From Streptomyces rhizoryzae (lineage in GTDB: Bacteria > Actinomycetota > Actinomycetes > Streptomycetales > Streptomycetaceae), in NCBI RefSeq assembly GCF_023155275.1, contig NZ_JALMUV010000023.1, forward strand, positions 48,942 to 112,941: a DNA stretch of 64,000 nt, in the 5' to 3' direction. This document shows positions 36,043 through 44,986 of this stretch, piece by piece. Below the pieces are notes generated by a model, which saw only the letters and a list, made by a program, of their open reading frames with translations, searched no databases and was not told the origin of the DNA. The stretch's first letter is position 1, and each line of letters opens with the position of its first letter. A program made the position numbers and the translations under genes.

Positions 36043-36274
36043 GTGTGTCCGTTTCCGCTGTCACGACGGTGCCGCGACACGCTGCCTCGTCGGGTACGTC
36101 CTGCTCACTTCCGGTGCGTGGTCGCCGCGACGTGCGACTCCTTCGCTTTTCAGGATCGGCGCCGGAAGGAGCGTTCGCACCCGGGAGCACAGGCGGCGAC
36201 CATGGAACCACCGGAGTAGGCGCCGGGCCGGCCGCCCCCGCGCCCCGGCGCACCGCAGGAGGAGGCAGCACCCG

Positions 36275-36976
36275 ATGACCCCACCCGACACCGGCACCAC
36301 CGCCCCGCCCGAGGACGCCGGGGAGGGCTACGACGCCACGCCCTACCTGCCCCGCCGCGGCGGGCTGGCGGCGTACCGCCGGGCGGCCGCGGACTGCCGC
36401 GGCTGCCCGCTCTTCCGCGACACCACCGGTACCGTCTTCGGCTCGGGAAGCGCCTCCGCCCGGCTCGTGCTGGTCGGTGAGCAGCCCGGCGACCAGGAGG
36501 ACCGCCAGGGCGAACCGTTCGTCGGCCCGGCCGGGCGGCTGCTGCGCAAGGCGATGGCGGAGGCCGGTCTGGACGCCGGCGGCGCCTACTTCACCAACGC
36601 GGTCAAGCACTTCAAGTTCACCACCGCCCCGCGCGGCAAGCGCCGGATCCACAAGGCGCCCAACCTCCGCGAACTGTCCGCCTGCCGCCCGTGGCTGGAC
36701 GCCGAGTTGCGGCTGGTCGCGCCCGAGGTCACGGTGGCCCTGGGCGCCACCGCGGCCAAGGCGCTCCTCGGGCCGTCGTTCCGCGTCACCAAGGACCGCG
36801 GAACGCTCCTGGCGATGCCCGCGTCCGGCGACGGCGCGGGCGGGGACCCCGGCGGCTCCGGCGGCCTGGTCCTGGCCACCCTCCACCCCTCGGCGATCCT
36901 CCGCTCCGACGAGCGCGACACCGCCTACGCGGGCCTGGTCTCCGACCTCCGCGTCGCCGCCCGGGCCCTGGACTGA
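36275..36976 (+). CDS. udgX: Uracil-DNA glycosylase superfamily protein UdgX
   Basis: A 233-residue Fe-S uracil-DNA glycosylase of the UdgX type, which removes uracil and becomes covalently linked to the DNA. Four-Cys cluster binding begins at DCRGCPLF (about 40-44). The catalytic motif is VGEQPGDQEDRQGEPFVGPA (about 67-86). The diagnostic loop GKRRIHKAP (about 121-129) carries the His that forms the DNA bond in the mycobacterial enzyme. HPSAILRS is the second active-site motif. GGAGGAGG precedes the ATG. An SOS-like role is known for relatives, but no LexA box was seen here. Confidence 0.92.
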   Translation: MTPPDTGTTAPPEDAGEGYDATPYLPRRGGLAAYRRAAADCRGCPLFRDTTGTVFGSGSASARLVLVGEQPGDQEDRQGEPFVGPAGRLLRKAMAEAGLDAGGAYFTNAVKHFKFTTAPRGKRRIHKAPNLRELSACRPWLDAELRLVAPEVTVALGATAAKALLGPSFRVTKDRGTLLAMPASGDGAGGDPGGSGGLVLATLHPSAILRSDERDTAYAGLVSDLRVAARALD

Positions 36977-37149
36977 TCCCACCGCTCGGCGCACCGCGCC
37001 CCGGATGGCGCCCTGGGATGGCGCCCCGGACCCCGAGCGGCTTGGCTCGTCGGAGCGCCGGTCGCGCGCGGTGCGGTCGGGCGCGGTGCGGCCGCCCACC
37101 GGGCGCGCGGGGACCGGCGCTGTCGGCACCGGCCCGGAAGGGAACACCG

Positions 37150-38345
37150 ATGGCGGACGACGAGCGGGGCCTGACCGCGGACGGCGAGCGGCTGCTCCAG
37201 GACTGCACACCACCGCCCCCACCGCCCTGCCCGCCCTCGTCGACCGCTACGCCGGCAGCATCGGCCTGCGCAAGGTCTGCCTCTACGTCGTCGACCTCCA
37301 GCAGCGGTACCTGACCCCGATGGCCGGCGGTGAGCGGCTCCCGGTCGACTCGTCCCTGGCCGGCTGGACGTACCGCACGCTGAGTCTGCGCGTCGAGCAG
37401 GCCGGCGACCCCGCCGCCGGGCCCGGCCAGCTGATCGCGTGGCTGCCGCTGGTCGACGGCGACGACCGCCTCGGGGTGCTCGGCGCCCACATGGACTGCC
37501 TGGACAGCGCCCGGCTGCGCCGCTGCCGCACCCTGGCCGCCGTGCTCGCCATGGTGATCACCTCGCGGCGGGCGTTCAGCGACCAGTTCGTCCAGCAGGC
37601 CCGCACGGAGACCATGACGCTGCCCGCCGAGATGGTGCGCTCGCTGCTCCCGCCGCGCAGCATCGGCAACGACCGCGCCGTCTCCACCGCCGTCCTGGAG
37701 CCGGCCTACGAACTCGGCGGCGACGGCTTCGACCACTCCCTCACCGCGTCCTCCCTGAACGCCGTGATCCTCGACGCCATGGGCCACAACCTGGCCTCCG
37801 GGATGACCACGTCCCTCGCGCTGGCCGGCTGCCGCAGCGCCCGCCGCCGCGGCGGCTCCCTCACCGACCTCGTCGACGCGGTGGACGAGGTGCTCGCCGG
37901 CTGGCTGCCGGACCAGTTCTGCACCGGCATCGCCACCCAGCTGGACCTGGCCAGCGGCGTGTTCACCTGGTGCAACTGCGGCCACCCGCCGCCCCTGCTG
38001 ATCCGCGACCAGCACGTGCTGGACGCAGCGCTGGACACCCCCGGTGAGCCGCCGATGGGGATGCCCGCCCGGCTCGCCGGGACCCGCCGCCGGGTCCACC
38101 AGGCCGGTCTGGAACCGGGCGACCGGGTCCTGCTCTACACCGACGGCGTCACCGAGGCCCGGATGCCCGACGGCACTCCGCTGGGCCTGGACGGCTTCAC
38201 CGCGGACATCATCCGCGCCACCGCCGCCGGCGAACTCGCAGCCGAGGCCCTCCGCCGCCTGATCCACTCCCTCATGGAGCACCAGAACGACGCCCTCCGC
38301 GACGACGCCACCATCCTCCTCATCGAATGGCATCCGCAGCACTGA
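37150..38345 (+). pseudogene. SpoIIE-type (PP2C) protein phosphatase with frameshift
   Basis: A serine/threonine phosphatase that would act on anti-sigma-factor antagonists. GGAAGGGAA lies before the ATG at 37150, and the first residues MADDERGLTADGERLLQD match the family. The frame then breaks: one base appears to be missing near 37201-37203, after which HTTAPTALPALVDRYAG continues in another frame to the stop at 38345. The GAF-like part covers about 20-145. The phosphatase part has ELGGDGFDHS, LDAMGHNLASG, CNCGHPPPLL and YTDGVTEAR, giving the metal-binding Asp residues. No start codon suits the downstream frame alone, so the gene is either broken or wrongly sequenced by one base. Confidence 0.8.
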
Positions 38346-38396
38346 TCACGGACAACTTTCCGTGGTGACGTAGGGCGTGGGGCAGGAACGCCTGGG

Positions 38397-38421
38397 CGGC
38401 GGACCGCCGAACGGTCCGCCG
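38397..38421. terminator. Terminator after the phosphatase gene
   Basis: A perfect 10-bp inverted repeat CGGCGGACCG-N5-CGGTCCGCCG lies 52 bp after the phosphatase stop. The rest of the 343-bp gap to 38688 holds no recognised feature, apart from an AT-richer end just before the small gene at 38689. Confidence 0.7.
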
Positions 38422-38688
38422 CGCCGCTCCGCCCGGGCCACCGCCCGCTCAACCACCCCCGGCCCCGGGGCACCTGGCGGCCGGCCCGGTCCCAGGTCCC
38501 CGCCCCGCGCGACGGAAGCGGCTCCGCGCCGTGCGGGGCGCCGGGCGCGGGAACCCTCGCCCGGCGGCCCTGGGCCGGCGCCCGGATCCCCGGCGAGCCG
38601 CCCAGCCGTCACATCAAGGGCAGAGCTTGCCAGTTTCATCCAAACGCGGTAATAGCCGCAGACCACCCGCGCGCAATATCATCTGCGT

Positions 38689-38862
38689 ATGGCGACCTCC
38701 TGCGTCCCCGACGCCACCGCCGAGGCCAATCGCGCGATACGCGCCTTCATGGCCGCCCGCATCGGTCGGCCGCTCTGGCCCGAGGAACTGACCGAGTACG
38801 AGCAGCTGCTCGCTGCCTGGGCGGACGCCGTACACGCGAACCCGATAGGAAGCGAGCGATGA
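38689..38862 (+). CDS. Small conserved-type protein of unknown function
   Basis: A 57-residue acidic protein: MATSCVPDATAEANRAIR, an interior with GRPLWPEELTEYEQLL, and AAWADAVHANPIG. It is short but its codon use is typical of the genome, and short proteins with an LL-x2-WA-x-AV pattern are common in Streptomyces. TATCAT ends six bases before the ATG, so the mRNA may be leaderless; no ribosome-binding site is present. A strong terminator follows five bases after the stop, which supports a real transcription unit. Confidence 0.55.
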   Translation: MATSCVPDATAEANRAIRAFMAARIGRPLWPEELTEYEQLLAAWADAVHANPIGSER

Positions 38863-38866
38863 AGAG

Positions 38867-38898
38867 CGCCCCGCCCCTGGCGTGCCAGGGGCGGGGCG
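38867..38898. terminator. Strong terminator hairpin
   Basis: CGCCCCGCCCCTGGC and its exact complement are separated by two bases, giving a stem of at least 13 bp. It sits between the 57-residue gene and the convergent Cyt-like gene and should serve both. Confidence 0.85.
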
Positions 38899-38947
38899 TC
38901 GCGTTGTGAGGGGCGCGGCCCGGTGAACGGGAGCGGGCCGCCGGCCG

Positions 38948-39544
38948 TCAGCCGGCCGCGGGGACTTCCTGCCGGACGGCGATCGCGTTGAGGCGGATCG
39001 CGCACTGCACGACCTCGTCCAGGGTGAGCGCCCGGGCCTTCTCCGGGCTCAGCGCGAGCGTGACGTTCACACAGAGGGCGATGGCGTGGACGAAGCCCTC
39101 GGTCTCCTCGTCGTGGAGGGCGAAGAGGAGGTTGTAGTAGTAGCTGGTGCCCTCGAAGGAATCGCCGTAGAAGGACAGATGGGTGCCCTCCTGGCTGCCG
39201 AGGCCGATGAAGACCTCGGTGAGCGCGGCCTCGGTCTTCTCCCAGAACGCCGGGTTGGCGTACGGCTGGACGAGGGCCTGGCGCACGGCCTCCCGGAGCG
39301 ACATCACCATCACGCCGACGGGCGCGGTCTCCTGGAGCCCCCAGCCGCGGACGATCTTCACCGTCGAGCTGTCCGGGATGGCGGCCGCGGCCCGGCTGAT
39401 CTCCCCGAAGTCGAAGTCCACGGTGGCCGGCGCGATCGCGTGCTGGAACGCGCCGGCGATGGCCTGCGCCTGCTCCAGGACGGCGGGTGCCACCTCGAAG
39501 ACCGTCTTGAACGTCGTCTTCTCGGCGGCGGACTGGTCGGACAT
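38948..39544 (-). CDS. Cyt1/Cyt2-like cytolytic toxin family protein
   Basis: A 198-residue protein that resembles the cytolytic delta-endotoxins (Cyt family) of Bacillus thuringiensis, single-domain alpha/beta proteins that damage membranes. Matching patterns are FQHAIAPATVDFDFGEIS (about 33-50), a central FWEKTEAALTEVFIGLGSQEG, the strongly conserved YYYNLLFALHDEETEGF (about 134-150) and a last strand CAIRLNAIAVRQ. No signal peptide is present, as in the Bacillus proteins. GAGGAG lies five bases before the ATG. Related genes are known sporadically outside Bacillus. Whether this one is toxic, and to what, is unknown. Confidence 0.72.
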   Translation of the reverse strand: MSDQSAAEKTTFKTVFEVAPAVLEQAQAIAGAFQHAIAPATVDFDFGEISRAAAAIPDSSTVKIVRGWGLQETAPVGVMVMSLREAVRQALVQPYANPAFWEKTEAALTEVFIGLGSQEGTHLSFYGDSFEGTSYYYNLLFALHDEETEGFVHAIALCVNVTLALSPEKARALTLDEVVQCAIRLNAIAVRQEVPAAG

Positions 39545-39669
39545 GACTGCTCCTCACATGCGGAAAGATCGCGTCGCGCCGACCGGCAAGTATGCCGCTG
39601 CCCCCGGCCGCCCGCACCACCGGCCCGGACCGGGACGCCGCCGCCCTACGCCGTTCCGCGGCGGCGGGA

Positions 39670-40986
39670 TCACGGGCCGGCCGCGGCCTCGTGCGGCGGA
39701 CCGCCGCCCACCGGGCCGCCCCCGGCCGCCCCGCTCGGCGCGCCGCCGCCCGCACCCGCCGCGCCGCCCCGCCGCAGTCCCGGCGTCACCAGCGCCACCA
39801 GCACGACCACCCCCACGCACAGCACACCACCGCTGACCAGGGCCACCGCCCCGGACGTCGCATCGGCCACCACCCCGCCCCGCAGGTTCCCGAGGTCCGG
39901 GCCGGCCTGCCCGACGATCTGTTCGGCGGCACCGACCCGCCCCCACAGCGCGTTCGGGGTGTGTGACTGGACGAGGGTGCTCCGGGCGACCACCGACACG
40001 GTGTCGGCCGCCCCGGCCAGGACCAGGCACGCCAGCCCCGGCCACCGGTCCGTGCACAGGCCGAACAGGGCGAGCGCCACGCCCCAGCCGACCGCACCGC
40101 AGAGCATCACCACCCCCTGCCGGGGGAGCCGGGTGAACGTCCCGGAGAACAGCGACGCGCCGATGCCGCCCACCGCCACCGCGGACAGGAACAGTCCCAG
40201 GGTCCGCGGATCGCCCCCGAAACGCTCGGCGTTGACCAGCGGGAACAGGCTGATCGGCATCGCCAGCACGGTCGCCGCCAGGTCGGTCAGCAGCGCCCCG
40301 CGGATCACCGGCGTACGGACCAGGAACGCCAGCCCGTCCGCCACGCCCCGCAGGCCCGGCCGCGCCGCCGCGGACCCCTCGGCGGTGAGCGGCGGCAGCC
40401 CCAGCGCCCCGTACAGCGCGCCGGCGAAGCTCAGCGCGTCGACCGCGTAGCACGCGCCGACGCCCAGCCCGCCGAGCACCAGCCCGCCCAGCGCGGGACC
40501 CACCAGCATCGCGCCCTGGAAGGAGATCCGCCGCAACGCCAGCCCCGCCGCCAGCTGCTCCGGGGGCAGCAGCGCCGGGAGGAACGTCTTCGCGGCCGGA
40601 CCGCTCCCGGCCACGAAGCAGGACTGCACCGCCACCAGCAGCACCACGACCGCCACCGGCACCGCCTCGCCCAGGAACCCCTGCACCGCCAGGAGTACGG
40701 AACACCCCGCCTGGCCCGCCGTCATCACGACGTAGCACGCGCGCCGGTCGACCCGGTCGGCCAGCGAGCCGGCGAAGAGCCCGAGGCCGATCAGCGGGAC
40801 CGCCTGGGCGAGGGCGACCACACCGGTCCAGGTGGTGCTGTGCGTCATCCGCCAGACCTGGAACATCACGGCCACCAGCGTCATCTGGGCGCCGAACCCG
40901 GACAGCGTCTGCCCGGCCCACAGCCGTCGGAAGGCGCGCGACGCACGCAGCGGCGCGACGTCGATCAGCGCCCGGCTCACGCCCAC
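39670..40986 (-). CDS. MFS transporter (EntS-like exporter)
   Basis: A 438-residue membrane protein with about 12 hydrophobic helices of the major facilitator superfamily. RRLWAGQTLSGFGAQMTLVA at the N-terminus and LADRVDRRACYV in the loop between helices 2 and 3 are typical of the MFS_3/EntS branch, whose members export siderophores or drugs. The C-terminus is a Gly/Pro-rich tail of about 35 residues. I chose GTG 40986 because AAAGGG lies six bases upstream; the frame is open further up. It reads towards the Cyt-like gene with a 125-bp gap, so a shared transcript is possible but unproven. Confidence 0.87.
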   Translation of the reverse strand: MGVSRALIDVAPLRASRAFRRLWAGQTLSGFGAQMTLVAVMFQVWRMTHSTTWTGVVALAQAVPLIGLGLFAGSLADRVDRRACYVVMTAGQAGCSVLLAVQGFLGEAVPVAVVVLLVAVQSCFVAGSGPAAKTFLPALLPPEQLAAGLALRRISFQGAMLVGPALGGLVLGGLGVGACYAVDALSFAGALYGALGLPPLTAEGSAAARPGLRGVADGLAFLVRTPVIRGALLTDLAATVLAMPISLFPLVNAERFGGDPRTLGLFLSAVAVGGIGASLFSGTFTRLPRQGVVMLCGAVGWGVALALFGLCTDRWPGLACLVLAGAADTVSVVARSTLVQSHTPNALWGRVGAAEQIVGQAGPDLGNLRGGVVADATSGAVALVSGGVLCVGVVVLVALVTPGLRRGGAAGAGGGAPSGAAGGGPVGGGPPHEAAAGP

Positions 40987-41170
40987 GCCGGGCCCTTTGC
41001 ACCGGGCCCCGCGCCCCTGGCCGCTGCCCGCCCCGGACGTCCCGCCACCCCACCCATGGCCCCGACCGTAACAGCGCCCGGGGTGCGCGGTCCGCCGGAG
41101 CCTGGTGGTGGCACACCCAGGATCAGCCCGCACTCTCCTCGCCCCGTGCCGTCCCGGCAGGATCGTCCCC

Positions 41171-42157
41171 ATGACGAACAACGAACAGCAGGCCGTGGTC
41201 ATCCCCGAGTTCGGCGGCGCCGAGGTGCTCACCGTCACCGGCGTGGCCGTCCCGGAGCCCGGCCCGGGCCAGGTCGCCATCGACGTGGCCTACGCCGGCG
41301 CCAACTTCGCCGAGATCCTCTACCGGCAGGGAGCGGTGGACGTGCCGCTGCCCTTCGTCCCCGGCATCGAGGTCTCCGGACACCTCCGCGCCCTCGGCGA
41401 GGGCGTCGAGGGGCTGGCGGTCGGCCAGCCGGTCGCCGCCCTGACCATCGTCGCGGGCGGCGGCTACGGCGAGGTGGTGGTGACCTCCGCCGACCTCGTC
41501 GCCCCGCTCGACGCGTACCCCGGCCTGGGCCTGGACCTCGCGGCGGCACTGCCGTCGAACAGCACCACCGCCTTCCTCGTGCTCGACCGGGTGGCGCGGC
41601 TCCGGGCCGGCGAACGGGTCCTGGTGCACGCCGCGGCGGGCGGTGTCGGCAGTCAACTCGGCCAGGTGGCGCGGCTGTTGGGCGCGGGGCGGGTCGTCGG
41701 TACGGTCGGCGCCCCGGCCAAGATCGAGGCGGCCCAGGGCTTCGGCTACGACGAGGTGATCCTGCGCGACGAGGTCGCGCGGGCCGGTGAGTTCGACATC
41801 GTGGTCGACATGGTGGGCGGGCCGGCGCGCCGGGCCGGCCTGGACGCGCTGGCGCCGATGGGGCGGCTGGTGGTGATGGGCAACGCCTCCGGCGCCGACG
41901 ACGTCGCCCTCCCCGCCAACGAGCTGTGGTTCACCAACAAGACGGTGTCGGGCTTCAACCTGGCGGCGTTCTCCGCCGCGTTCCCGGCCGCCGCGGGCCG
42001 GGCACTGCGGCACGCGGTCGCCGCGGCGGCCGGCGGCGACCTCCGGGTGCACGTCGCCGAACTCCCGCTGGCCCGTGCCGCCGAGGCGCACCGCCGCATC
42101 GAGTCCGGCGCCACCACCGGCAAGCTGGTTCTCAGGGTCGCCGGGAGCGGACGGTAG
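41171..42157 (+). CDS. Zinc-independent quinone oxidoreductase (MDR family)
   Basis: A 328-residue NADPH-dependent medium-chain reductase. The N-terminal GroES-like domain includes GPGQVAIDVAYAGANFAEIL and LPFVPGIEVSGHL. The nucleotide-binding domain has VLVHAAAGGVGSQLGQVA (AxxGGVG motif, about 152-160). No structural or catalytic zinc cysteines are present, which places it with quinone oxidoreductases or crotonyl-type reductases rather than alcohol dehydrogenases. The final 26 bases overlap the convergent kinase gene. Confidence 0.87.
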   Translation: MTNNEQQAVVIPEFGGAEVLTVTGVAVPEPGPGQVAIDVAYAGANFAEILYRQGAVDVPLPFVPGIEVSGHLRALGEGVEGLAVGQPVAALTIVAGGGYGEVVVTSADLVAPLDAYPGLGLDLAAALPSNSTTAFLVLDRVARLRAGERVLVHAAAGGVGSQLGQVARLLGAGRVVGTVGAPAKIEAAQGFGYDEVILRDEVARAGEFDIVVDMVGGPARRAGLDALAPMGRLVVMGNASGADDVALPANELWFTNKTVSGFNLAAFSAAFPAAAGRALRHAVAAAAGGDLRVHVAELPLARAAEAHRRIESGATTGKLVLRVAGSGR

Positions 42158-42800
42158 GGCCGGCGGCCGGGGCCGGAAGCCGGCCCGGACTCCGCTGCGC
42201 GGCGACGGCGGCGAGCACCGCATCGGCCAGCTCCGCCGGGGAGCGGCCGTCCCCGGTGTCGACGTGGGCGAGGCCGAGGCGGCGTACGGCGGACAGCATC
42301 AGGGTCTGGTAGCGGTCGGTCCGGGCCAGGAACTTGTCCATCAGGTGCCGTTCCGCATCCGTCGCCGCGGCGTAACCGCCCGCGGCGTGCACCCGGGCGC
42401 GCACCACGGCAGGGTCGGCGGTCAGCCAGACCGCACCGGTGTGCGGCACGGTCAGACCGGCGACGCGCTCCGGCCAGAGCGCCGAACCCTCCAGCACCAG
42501 CCCGGTCTCCGCCGCCCCGCCGGTCGCGTGCGCGGTGACCAGCGCTTCGACGCGGGGCCAGAGCCGGGCGTAGTGGTCGAGGACGGAGGCGATCAGCTCG
42601 TCGAGGGGGAGCGCGGCGTAGTGCTCGGCGACATGGGCCGGGACCTCCCGCTCCGGGGTCCGCCAGGGCCGCCCCGGGTGCCGGGCCAGCTTGTCCGTGG
42701 AGCGGTACGCGAACCCCAGCCGCTCCGCGAGCACCTGCCCCAGAGTCGATTTGCCGACGTTCGACGTCCCGCCGATGAGCACCACTCGCACCTCGCGCAT
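42132..42800 (-). CDS. P-loop kinase-like protein
   Basis: A 222-residue nucleotide-binding protein. Walker A is IGGTSNVGKSTLGQVL (about 9-24), of the kind found in 2-phosphoglycerate kinase and small-molecule kinases. LVLEGSALWPERVA looks like the Walker B and substrate region, and a lid-like DKFLARTDRYQTLML follows. The substrate is not evident. It overlaps the oxidoreductase tail-to-tail, which rules out a shared operon. Confidence 0.72.
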   Translation of the reverse strand: MREVRVVLIGGTSNVGKSTLGQVLAERLGFAYRSTDKLARHPGRPWRTPEREVPAHVAEHYAALPLDELIASVLDHYARLWPRVEALVTAHATGGAAETGLVLEGSALWPERVAGLTVPHTGAVWLTADPAVVRARVHAAGGYAAATDAERHLMDKFLARTDRYQTLMLSAVRRLGLAHVDTGDGRSPAELADAVLAAVAAQRSPGRLPAPAAGPTVRSRRP

Positions 42801-42904
42801 GCGGCGACCCTAGACCCTGTCGGCACGCTCCGTCCGCCGCCCGGCGCGCCCGCGACCGGACGCCGGCGGCGGGGGAGGGGCAGCGGGGCGGCGCGTGCGG
42901 CCGG

Positions 42905-43249
42905 TCAGTGGGCGACCGCGATCTGGAGCGTCACCGGGGGCGCGCCCTCCGCGAGGGCGGTGAAGGTGACCGTGCCGGCCGCGTCCCCGGCCACCAGCGC
43001 GGGGGTCTCGGCGTAGCCGTCCGGGTCGGTCAGGACGGTCACGGTGCTGTCGACCCCGTCGAAGAGCGCCTGCTCGCCCATCGCGTCCCAGGTGAACGTG
43101 ACCGGCAGCCCGGCCACCGGCGACTGGTCCTGGTCCACGACCCGGGCCTTCAGGGGGTAGGGGAACGTCTCGTGGGGACCGGTGTGCTGCCCGGTGCCGC
43201 CGGCCGGCTGGATCGTGTACGCCCGGCCGCTGCCCGCTTCTGCGCTCAT
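42905..43249 (-). CDS. Single Ig-like (Big_1/invasin-type) domain protein
   Basis: A 114-residue protein that appears to be one bacterial Ig-like domain: YPLKARVVDQDQSPVAGLPVTF is the start of a Big_1 repeat (given as YPLKARVVDQDQ and PVAGLPVTF), and TDPDGYAETPALVAGDAAGT with FTALAEGAPP completes it. No signal peptide, membrane segment or other domain is attached, which is odd for a domain normally found in surface proteins. GGAGG lies seven bases before the ATG. It may be a small secreted or cytosolic binding module; its role is unknown. Confidence 0.68.
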   Translation of the reverse strand: MSAEAGSGRAYTIQPAGGTGQHTGPHETFPYPLKARVVDQDQSPVAGLPVTFTWDAMGEQALFDGVDSTVTVLTDPDGYAETPALVAGDAAGTVTFTALAEGAPPVTLQIAVAH

Positions 43250-43487
43250 AAGGCCGCCTCCTGACTGGCTCTGGTTGCTCTGACGTGGTCTGCCTGGAAT
43301 GGATCCGGGTGGGGGTGGGCTCTTCGGGGTCGGGGTGTGCCGGTGATGTTAAGTGCGGGGTGCGGCGCCGCGGCGGAGGAGCGACCCGTTTCCGGGAAGT
43401 TCCTGCGGTGGGGTGAGGGGCGGCAGGAGCTGGGGCGGTACGGCGCGGGGACGGGAGCGGGCGCCGTGCCGCAGGGGCCGGCCGGGG

Positions 43488-44087
43488 TCAGTGGCGGCCG
43501 GTGAGGTAGTCGCGGACGCGGTCCACCAGGCCGATGCCCGGGGCCAGCAGGCCGAGGGCGGGCGGGGCGCTGGGGGCGTGCGGGTGCGGATGGGTGGGGG
43601 CGGTCTTCTTCGCCTCGCGGGCCTTGCGGCCGAGGCTTTCCAGGACGAAGGGGTGCACGCCCTCGCGCAGGAGGGGGAAGAGGGTGCGCTCCTCGTCGCC
43701 GATGTGGCGGGTGACCGCGGCGGTCAACTCGTCCACCAGGCCGTCGAACCGGGCGTCGTCGGCGGCGCGCGGCTCCAGGTCCCGCAGGAGCTCCTCGATG
43801 TGCTGGTGGTCGGCCAGTTTCCGGTCGGCCAGGCCGCCGCCGCCCGCCAGGTGCTTGCGGACGGCGGGGTAGAGGTGCTCCTCCTCGGCGACCGTGTGGC
43901 GGACCAGTTCGATGGTGAGGGTGTCGAGGAGTTCCTTGCGGCGGGCGGTGCCGGGTGCGGCGGTGCCGAGCCGGCCGAGGAGGGTGCCGATCGCGCGGTG
44001 GTCGGTGGCGAGTTCGGTGAGCAGGTCGGTGGGTTCGGGCGCGGCTCCGCCGGTGTCCGGCCGGTCCGCGCGCTCGTTCGGTGCCAT
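43488..44087 (-). CDS. Hemerythrin/HHE domain protein
   Basis: A 199-residue cytosolic protein with a four-helix HHE domain that should bind a di-iron centre. Ligand candidates are His in ATDHRAIGTLLG, HTVAEEEHLYPAV, DHQHIEELL and RHIGDEERTLFPLL (about 30-140). Such proteins sense or scavenge oxygen, nitric oxide or oxidants. The His/Pro-rich tail (THPHPHAP) is weakly conserved. It lies 68 bp downstream of the Fpg gene and reads the same way; a link to oxidative damage is a reasonable inference. Confidence 0.85.
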   Translation of the reverse strand: MAPNERADRPDTGGAAPEPTDLLTELATDHRAIGTLLGRLGTAAPGTARRKELLDTLTIELVRHTVAEEEHLYPAVRKHLAGGGGLADRKLADHQHIEELLRDLEPRAADDARFDGLVDELTAAVTRHIGDEERTLFPLLREGVHPFVLESLGRKAREAKKTAPTHPHPHAPSAPPALGLLAPGIGLVDRVRDYLTGRH

Positions 44088-44155
44088 GGAAAGGTGCCTG
44101 TCTTCCGGTGCGGTGCGGGTGGGGGTGCGGGTGGGCGAGGCCGTCCGGTGCGGCC

Positions 44156-44986
44156 TCAGCGGGCCTGGTGCTCGCGCGGTCTGCGGTTGCCCGGCGGGGG
44201 CTGGCACCGCGGGCACCACACCGTGCCGCGGCCGGCGACGCGGTCGCGGTGCAGGGCGGTGCCACACCGGGGACAGGCCGGTGCGCGGTCGTCGCGGTGA
44301 CCGGTGAGCCAGGTGCGTTCGGGCGGTACCCGGCCGGCCCGGACGGCGGAGCGCAGGGTGCGGCGCATCGAGCGGTAGAGCCGGGCGCGTTCGGGGTCGG
44401 TGAGGGCGCCGGCCCGGTCGGTGGGGTGGAGGCGGGCCCGCCAGAGGATCTCGTCGGCCAGGAGGTTGCCGAGACCGGCCAGCACGGACTGGTCGGTCAG
44501 GGCCGATTTGAGGCCGCCGCGGCGGTGGCCCAGCGCCGCGTCGAACGTGCCGCGGTCCACGGTCAGCGCGTCGGGGCCCTGATGGGCCAGGGCGCGGGCC
44601 AGGACCGGGTCGTCCGGGCCGGCCGCCAGCCACAGGCCCTGGAGTTTGCGCTGGTCGCGGTAGCGCAGCTGGCGGTCGGCCGCCACCTCGAACAGCACCC
44701 GGTCGTGCGGCGCGAGCGGGTCGCCGGGGCGGCAGCAGACCAGCGAGCCGGTCATGCCGAAGTGCAGCAGCAGGGTGGGCGCGCCGTCGTCCAGCGGCGC
44801 CAGCAGCCACTTGCCGCGGCGCTCGGGGGCGGCGAACGCCCGCCCTTCCAGGGAGCGGCGCAACCGCGCGGCGCTCACCCCGTGCAGCACCCCCGCGTCG
44901 CGCACCGCGACCCGGCGCACCGTCCGGCCCTGCGCGCAGGAGACCAGGACCTCCCGGAAGGCTTCCACGTCGGGCAGTTCAGGCAT
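44156..44986 (-). CDS. Formamidopyrimidine-DNA glycosylase / endonuclease VIII family
   Basis: A 276-residue DNA glycosylase/AP lyase for oxidised bases. The mature N-terminus is catalytic: MPELPDVE gives Pro2 and Glu3. RRGKWLL supplies the Lys of the H2TH family (about 59), LLLHFGMTGSL the beta strand, and GLGNLLADEILWRARLHP the helix-two-turn-helix. The C-terminal zinc finger is CPRC...CPRC with TVWCPRCQ. The eight-base overlap with the decarboxylase gene suggests co-transcription. Some actinomycete members act on single-stranded or uracil-containing DNA; which activity applies here is unknown. Confidence 0.92.
   Translation of the reverse strand: MPELPDVEAFREVLVSCAQGRTVRRVAVRDAGVLHGVSAARLRRSLEGRAFAAPERRGKWLLAPLDDGAPTLLLHFGMTGSLVCCRPGDPLAPHDRVLFEVAADRQLRYRDQRKLQGLWLAAGPDDPVLARALAHQGPDALTVDRGTFDAALGHRRGGLKSALTDQSVLAGLGNLLADEILWRARLHPTDRAGALTDPERARLYRSMRRTLRSAVRAGRVPPERTWLTGHRDDRAPACPRCGTALHRDRVAGRGTVWCPRCQPPPGNRRPREHQAR

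Noticed and set aside
42905..44087. A joint operon of the Ig-like and hemerythrin genes
   Set aside because: A 238-bp gap separates them and the Ig-like gene has its own start signals.
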